Assembly (NCBI GenBank): GCA_910585015.1
Contig: CAJUCT010000001.1
Span: 241,544-305,543 of the forward strand
Direction: 5' to 3'
From: an uncultured Acetatifactor sp.
GTDB taxonomy: Bacteria; Bacillota; Clostridia; Lachnospirales; Lachnospiraceae
Length of the DNA: 64,000 bases
Of the stretch, positions 59,224 through 64,000 are shown piece after piece (position 1 is the first letter of the stretch; the number at the start of each line of letters is the position of its first letter). The notes beneath the pieces are model-generated. The model was not told the origin of the DNA and searched no databases. It saw only the letters and a program-made list of their open reading frames with translations. The position numbers were made by a program, and so were the translations under genes.

Positions 59224-60261
59224 ATGTATATCATTCCAAAAGAAAAAATTAGAAAGATAGAATCAGAGGTAAAACCAGATTATTTGAAAAATGTAAATAA
59301 ACTAGTAGAACAAGGAATTTCAGATGCAGTAAAAGAAGTAGGGACGAAAATAAAATTTGATGATTCTTGCCTTGAACCTTGGTGTATCAAGATTAGTAAG
59401 GATTTGAGAGATTCCAAATCAGGTATATATTATAAAAAAATTACAGAGTCGCATCCCGATACACTCATGGCAATATATGAAAAATTCAGGAACGAATACA
59501 ATTATAATATTATAGTTGACGGTAAAAATTATACCTTGTTTGAAGAGCAGGGGTATAATCAAGCAAGGAAAATTAAGGATCTGAAGGGGGTAAAAAAATT
59601 TTTGGAGAAGTGTTTTCCTTATAACAAGTTTACATCAAAGGATGCACAGTATGATGCGTACAGTTATTGCAAAGCAATGGGCATTAATGTATGCGTTTAT
59701 TGTAATGCCCAACTGATACATACAATAATCAGGAGGCGTAAGAAGATAATTCGGCCGCAGATTGACCATTTTTTTCCTCAGTCTAGATTTCCTATGTTTG
59801 CATTATCGTTTTACAATATGGTTCCGGCATGTCAGGTGTGCAATAACATTAAGCGAGATGAGTTTTGCGACTTAGGTGAAATATATCATCCGTATGTAGA
59901 TGATTATGCAGATTTTCGATTCAGATGGCGTTATAATAAGCTTTGGGTGGCATGTGGTTTGGGAAAAGCGGAGAAGACAGCTAAAATGCTACATACGGAA
60001 GATGTTTACAATATGTATACGGGTGTGGCTGAAAAAATTGTGGGAAAGGTAGAGGATTATGACCCTGTATACATTGATGATATTATGGAATTGATGAATA
60101 AACATCGTCCAAAGAACAAACAGCTAGATAAAGAAACTGTTATCAGAAGGATATATGATTATGTCCTGAAAGAGGAATGTTTTGATATTCCTCTTGGAGA
60201 GATGCGGCATGACATTTTAGAGGATAAAATCGAAAAGGCATATGGGGGAATAACACAATGA
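59224..60261 (+). CDS. HNH endonuclease partner of the ATPase (PtuB-like)
   Basis: A 345-residue protein whose ATG directly follows the ATPase stop (TAAATG), so the two are translationally coupled. The HNH core lies at about 155-215: CVYCNAQLIHT (first zinc Cys pair), RPQIDHFFPQSRFPMFALSF with the catalytic His and Asp, then NMVPACQVCNNIKRDE (second Cys pair and Asn). The flanking N-terminal 150 residues (DLKGVKKFLEKCFPYNKFTS) and C-terminal 130 residues are helical and not assigned. In Septu-type systems such a nuclease is held in check by the ATPase until infection. Here that is inferred from gene order and motifs. Confidence 0.87.
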   Translation: MYIIPKEKIRKIESEVKPDYLKNVNKLVEQGISDAVKEVGTKIKFDDSCLEPWCIKISKDLRDSKSGIYYKKITESHPDTLMAIYEKFRNEYNYNIIVDGKNYTLFEEQGYNQARKIKDLKGVKKFLEKCFPYNKFTSKDAQYDAYSYCKAMGINVCVYCNAQLIHTIIRRRKKIIRPQIDHFFPQSRFPMFALSFYNMVPACQVCNNIKRDEFCDLGEIYHPYVDDYADFRFRWRYNKLWVACGLGKAEKTAKMLHTEDVYNMYTGVAEKIVGKVEDYDPVYIDDIMELMNKHRPKNKQLDKETVIRRIYDYVLKEECFDIPLGEMRHDILEDKIEKAYGGITQ

Positions 60262-60277
60262 ACTTGCTGCGTGAATA

Positions 60278-60313
60278 GTGTAAAAGAAAATGAAAGATTT
60301 TGTAGATGAATAG
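60278..60313 (+). repeat. Island punctuation repeat R3 (partial)
   Basis: GTGTAAAAGAAAATGAAAG followed by ATTTTGTAGATGAATAG resembles the first part of R1 and R2. It lies 16 bp after the HNH gene, that is, again directly after a defence module. The downstream TTACGGAATTG and TTGACACAACCC blocks are absent. Confidence 0.5.
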
Positions 60314-60385
60314 GGTGCTCTCAGTAAAATCTGAATCCGTGAGCTTGACCTCAAATTATAGTAAACACCAAAAATAAATTAATTT

Positions 60386-61296
60386 GGTGTTAGTCCGCAA
60401 ATGGGTTGTCAACTCTTTTGAGCTCATCTTATTGCTCTCATAATCTGGTATTGTATCCTTGTATTCGGGAGGATGATACCATGACCAAACAGGAATTGCT
60501 TATTAGCCATATCAACAGGCTTTCGGAGGATGAAATTCCTTCGTTGCTGGACGCTGTTACCATTATACTGCAGGATAAAGAATTAACATCCAAACCAGCC
60601 TGTCCGCACTGCGCAGCACAGTGGGTCATCCGATACGGCTTTAAGTGCAAAAAGCAGCGTTTTCTCCGCAAAAACTGTGGGCACACATTTGTGTCTACTA
60701 CAAACACCATAATGGCCAATTCTCACTTTCCGGCTTCTGTCTGGAAAGAGATGATTGCAGATACCCTTCACGGCAACGCCATTGACTTTTCTGCCAAACG
60801 CCTTGGCCTGTATCATCAGGCAGCCTTTCACATGCGCCATAAAATCCTCATTGCATTGCAGGATCTTCCTGAGACGGCGGATGTCTGCCTGGGAGGTGTG
60901 TCCGAATTTGATGAAACTTTTGTCCTTGACTGCTATAAAGGCAAAGAATTGGACACTGGAATAGGGCGTAAGCCCCGCAAACATGGCGCAAAAGCTTTAA
61001 AAAGGGGCATTTCCAGCGAATACCTTTGCATCTGCACGGGCATCCAGCGTAAAGGGGAGGCTTTTGCTGCCACCGTTAACAGAGCTAAACCCAGCGCAAA
61101 GGAGTTGGTTCGTATTTTTGAAGGACACATTGCCGATGGAACACTTGCGCTTTGTGACGGGTTAAGGAGTTACCATGCTCTTCCCGGAATCGCAAACTGC
61201 ACGGTCAGGGACTGCGTGAACCAGGAGGGCGATTGATGTAAGAACGGCAAAGGTGTTAGTGATATAACCTTACCAACACATTTGCGGACTAACACC
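60386..61296 (+). mobile_element. IS1595-like insertion sequence, 911 bp, with perfect target duplication
   Basis: Terminal inverted repeats GGTGTTAGTCCGCAAATG are perfect over 18 bp and extend to 23 bp with one mismatch at the right end. Both ends are flanked by the same 8 bp, ATTAATTT (60378-60385 and 61297-61304), the target-site duplication size typical of the IS1595 family. The element contains one transposase gene that appears to lack its C-terminal part. Confidence 0.92.
60481..61236 (+). pseudogene. IS1595 family transposase, C-terminally truncated
   Basis: A frame of 251 residues. It has an N-terminal zinc ribbon (CPHCAAQWVIRYGF ... FLRKNCGHTF) and the ISXO2-like catalytic domain with first Asp in GGVSEFDETFVLD and second Asp in TLALCDGLRSYHA. 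Family members continue for another 60-90 residues with the third catalytic residue and an HLNTVN-type motif. Here the frame ends 25 residues after LRSYHA in an unrelated tail (CTVRDCVNQEGD), with only about 60 bp left before the right repeat. I infer an internal deletion, so the element probably cannot move by itself. The ribosome binding site is GGGAGGATGATACC. Confidence 0.8.
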
Positions 61297-61413
61297 ATTA
61301 ATTTTGATATTATGAGCCATATATGCTATACCCCGTTAGGCGCTTAATAACGAAATCTTGCGCAATTTGGCAAAATTTTGGTTCCGGCTTGTCCGGGTTA
61401 GGGGGTATAGCAT

Positions 61414-62460
61414 ATGAACACTCGCAAGTACAACACAAATCCTGAAGTTCTGTTGGAACAGGGAAAAGCCATTATGTCGTCAACAGATGAGGTCAGATTT
61501 CACTTCAAAGTCTTTGCAGTAAATATGGTTCTGTCCGGACGCCTCGTCTCCCAGATAAGCACCATGGTAGGCGTGAGCAAAGTTGCCGTTACTGGTTGGG
61601 TAAAGACCGCCGATGAACGGGGCTTTGATGCCTTAAGATCAAGGCAGCGTTCCGGCAGACCACCAAAACTCACCACAGAGCAGTGTGCGGCCATTGATTC
61701 CGCCATACAGTCCGCCCCGAAGGACTTTGGCTTCAAAGCATGGGACGGTCCGAGTCTGTCTTCCTATATAAGCAATACATTTGGCATCTAGTTCTTTGTC
61801 AGGCAGTGCCAGCGCCTGTTCCATGATCTGGACTATTCCCGTATCCGCCCCCAGCCATACCCAAGTAAGGGCTATGAGGATTCCGAGGATCGGGCAGCGT
61901 TAAAAAAGAAGCGAAATAGAGATTGACGATTCTTTGATCCTTGTATATCAGGACGAGGTTCGTTTCCAGATCCAGACGACTGTGATTTCCGCATGGTACA
62001 AAAAGGGGAGCGCACCGGCGGTAAAGTCGCTTCCCAGCCGTTTTAAGACTTCTTACAGAGGCTTTATCATTCTGGAAACGGGAGAGCTGTTTGTAGCCAG
62101 ACCAGAAAAATTCAACTATGAGACCACGATTTCATCTATTCGCAGTTTTTTGGAAACCCATCCTGTCCCGGAAGGGAAGAAATATGCCCTCGTCATGGGC
62201 AATGCGCCATGGCACAAGAAAACCATGCGCTTGAATTGAGGAGGAACATGCCACGGAATATTCCAATATCTCTGCAAGTGTAACCTTTATCAAGCCTCCT
62301 CCGTACTCCTTTGACCTCAATACGATAGAACAGGTATAGAGAATTGCGCGCAGAGAGAATATTTATAATGTGTTTTTCTCGACTCTGGCTATGTTGAAAG
62401 ATGCCATTGATAGCTGGTACAGAAATAAACCAAATGATTTAACAACTATAGGTGTATGTG
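61414..62460 (+). pseudogene. Degraded IS630 family transposase
   Basis: The N-terminal part (61414-61791) is an intact helix-turn-helix region (LVSQISTMVGVSKVAVTGWV, RSRQRSGRPPKLTTEQCAAI) and ends at an in-frame TAG after NTFGI. The sequence continues in the same frame (FFVRQCQRLFHDLDYSRIRP) and then shifts to encode the DDE domain (ILVYQDEVRFQIQTTVISAW). The normally invariant VMDNAPWHK reads VMGNAPWHKK, so the second catalytic Asp is lost, and the last motif is broken (SFDLNTIEQV then stop). Upstream, ATATGCTATACCCC at 61321 and its reverse complement at 61402 form an inverted repeat, possibly from the element's end. Confidence 0.85.
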
Positions 62461-62475
62461 GAGGACAATAGTATT

Positions 62476-62579
62476 AAGGTGAAAAATGCCAGATTTTGTG
62501 GAAGAGTAGAGGATGAATGAAATGATGTTACGGAATTGTTAAAAATTTTTATTCCTAACTTGACACAACCCTATATGGG
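62476..62579 (+). repeat. Island punctuation repeat R2, at the right junction
   Basis: It carries the same ordered blocks as R1 and ends CTTGACACAACCCTATATGG, where TATATGGG is at the same time the first bases of the duplicated M23 segment. The junction therefore lies in a short shared sequence. Confidence 0.75.
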
Positions 62580-62823
62580 GCATACCGGGTATAGTACCAA
62601 GGAAAATGTGAATAATATCGAGATTACGCACCTGCACTGGGGGCTGCAGCTGATTTTTGACGAGTCCCAGAAGGAAGGGAACAATGAGATTTGGATTGAT
62701 GTGTATCCGCTGACGCGGTTTTTGGCGAAGCACACCCAGGCGGCGGTGAAGGTGGAGGGGACCAAGGAATGGGTACGGACCAATGGGATCAAGGATCCGG
62801 CGGTGGAGGAGTATGGGGCGAGG
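62572..62823 (+). pseudogene. Right copy of the 252-bp duplication (M23 peptidase 3' fragment)
   Basis: It appears identical to 41905-42156. It encodes MGHTGYSTKENVNNIEITHL onward, including the HLHWGL zinc motif, but lacks the start, the membrane anchor and the HxxxD motif, so it cannot make an active enzyme. It is followed directly by a transposase remnant in place of the peptidase stop. Confidence 0.93.
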
Positions 62824-63158
62824 AATTCGGTGGAGGTGCAGACACCACCTCCACCGAAGGAGGGAGTCCGGAAAAGGAACCGGAGAACAAGGGAACCCTG
62901 ACCCTCGACGCGACCTGTGCGCCGTCCCATACCCGCTATCCACAGGACATCTCTCTGCTGAACGAGGGCAGGGGATTCCTTGAGAGGATGCTCGGCTGCC
63001 ATGGCGCTACAGGAGGCGGGCCGGGAAAGAGTACCTGGCATTCGCTAAGTGCAGGAAGCATAAGGCAAAGAAAGGGCGGAGAGCGCTTCAAAAGGTGTAC
63101 CGGGCACTATCCGGAGAGGGTCCTGGCAGACCAGATGTATCTTCTGATGAGAGATTGA
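62824..63158 (+). pseudogene. IS5-type transposase fragment with frameshift
   Basis: One frame encodes SPEKEPENKGTLTLDATCAP and TRYPQDISLLNEGRGFLERM, the central DDE segment of IS5-type transposases (the Asp of LDATCAP). A different frame then continues with RAGKEYLAFAKCRKHKAKKG and RRALQKVYRALSG, the next conserved part. Both ends are missing. It begins exactly where the duplicated M23 fragment ends. Confidence 0.8.
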
Positions 63159-63575
63159 TCAGCGCTGCCCGACAGGAGCGCTGATTTTTCGGTTCCAGAT
63201 TATGCTGAAGACAATGCCGGCCGCCAGAGACAGGAAAAGGGTGGCGGCTCCGGTGAAAATGATGCCGTAGAGGCCGAAGGTCCTGCCCAGGATAAAGAGC
63301 AGGGGAATATAGAACAGTCCCTTGTCCATCAGGGCGACCAGGCTGGCATAGGAGACCTTTCCCGTTGACTGCAGGAAGGTCTGGCAGAGTTGGTAGAGTC
63401 CGTAAAAGGGCCCGATGATGATGGAGGCAAATACAAAGACCTGCCCGTAGGCGATGACCTCCTCATTGTCGATGAAGGCGGCTATGATGGTGTTTCTGCC
63501 CAAATAGCATAGAATGGAGAGAACGCCGCCCAGGCATACCGTAAAGACTGCCGTACTGCGGATGATCTGTTTCAT
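63159..63575 (-). pseudogene. C-terminal part of a MATE family efflux transporter
   Basis: About 138 residues with four hydrophobic segments: STAVFTVCLGGVLSILCYLG, VFVFASIIIGPFYGLYQLCQ, GKVSYASLVALMDKGLFYIP and IIFTGAATLFLSLAAGIVFS. They correspond to the last third of MATE multidrug/sodium antiporters. The frame extends upstream through NPALPDLKRM, which still looks MATE-like, but then reads into unrelated sequence near 63610. The first two thirds are absent, so this is a truncated gene. Confidence 0.75.
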
Positions 63576-63686
63576 GCGCTTTAGATCAGGGAGAGCCGGA
63601 TTGTGGACGGTAGGATGCGGGGAATGTATGCAGCTGTTGCGGTGGAGTGATGTAGGACGGATTTTGCGACATACAAAATAAAAAGA

Positions 63687-63968
63687 ATGTGGAGGAAACA
63701 GACAACGGCACTTGGATTATCCGAAGCAGCACCGCAGGGTTACATACACCAATCTTCTCACAAGCGGCAGGCCCAACGCCTGCCTTGCCGATGTAGACAG
63801 GCACAGGAACGCTTTGAAAGGCTCATAGAGGACATGAAACAGGCACAAGGCATAACGGAACAGTTAAAGGCTGAAAATGCGTTAGAATGGACAGGAAGGG
63901 TGAATAATATAAGGGATTGTGCGAGGGAGGTTGTGAATAAGGAAATTATTTACTCAAACTTCCCATAA
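63687..63968 (+). pseudogene. C-terminal fragment of an unrecognised protein
   Basis: From about 63790 the frame reads CRQAQERFERLIEDMKQAQG, ITEQLKAENALEWTGRVNNI and ends CAREVVNKEIIYSNFP. It is a helical, charged tail that looks like genuine coding sequence, followed by a hairpin. The preceding 30 codons look non-coding and no ribosome binding site is seen, so I take it as a fragment rather than an intact small gene. A mobile-element protein is possible but not shown. 63611-63786 holds nothing I can support. Confidence 0.4.
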
Positions 63969-63990
63969 GGATTTCCGATGGAAATCCTTA
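63967..63990 (+). terminator. Hairpin after the C-terminal fragment
   Basis: AAGGATTTCC pairs with GGAAATCCTT across a very short loop. The tail is AT-rich without a pure T-run. Confidence 0.45.
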
Positions 63991-64000
63991 TAAATACTGT

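Noticed and set aside
42157..62571. Integrative conjugative element or prophage
   Set aside because: No integrase, relaxase, coupling protein, type IV secretion or phage structural gene is visible inside the interval.

Overview
The window looks like a chromosomal segment of an anaerobic, gut-type Firmicute, most likely Lachnospiraceae or a close relative. The reasons are strong AGGAGG-type ribosome binding sites, TTGACA/TATAAT promoters, a GerA-type spore germination protein behind a sigma-G-like promoter, long-form HPF, a large secreted M60-like peptidase and a GH10 xylanase, and families common in gut clostridia (DUF1653, DUF4037/DUF4125). No rRNA, CRISPR array or phage structural gene was seen. 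Assignments rest on motif reading alone; no database search was run.

Layout. 0-6 kb: a small membrane protein, a DUF1653 protein, a single-frame SfsA-MutY fusion and a family 2 glycosyltransferase, then on the minus strand a PAP2-like membrane protein and a lipid kinase. 6-18 kb: amino-acid metabolism (glyA; an ACT protein with hom; lysC; metY), with a lipoprotein, a membrane-anchored GH3 enzyme, a GGDEF sensor, tRNA-Gly(GCC), tRNA-Ala(GGC), one atypical tRNA-like locus and a short terminated transcript with two tiny SD-led reading frames. 18-28 kb: secreted polymer degradation. A 1728-residue M60-like peptidase carries a type I dockerin and is followed by a membrane-anchored protein with a cohesin-like domain, then a multidomain GH10 xylanase. 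28-42 kb: an AGCS transporter, a GerA/SpoVAF-like protein, a TPR-DUF4037-DUF4125 protein, tcdA, an SDR, trxB, an SH3-NlpC/P60 hydrolase, hpf and an M23 peptidase, with a small dispersed palindromic repeat family at 34.3-35.6 kb and a DnaA-box cluster at 40.0 kb.

42-62.6 kb is a defence-type island bounded by an exact 252-bp duplication of the 3' part of the M23 gene. It holds (a) a tightly coupled four-gene operon ending in a 1750-residue DEAD/DEAH helicase with a DUF1998-like C-terminus, plus a CoiA-like zinc-finger protein, a coiled-coil protein and an unknown protein. This resembles Druantia/DISARM-class systems but matches none that I know, and is the best candidate for an undescribed system. 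It also holds (b) a mobile AAA-ATPase/PD-(D/E)XK protein, (c) the ghost of an AAA ATPase, and (d) an ABC-type ATPase plus HNH nuclease pair resembling Septu. These modules are separated by related short repeats and IS debris, including an IS1595-like element with perfect 8-bp target duplications and IS630 and IS5 remnants.

After the island, 62.8-64 kb contains broken genes: an IS5-type transposase, the C-terminus of a MATE transporter and an unrecognised C-terminal fragment.
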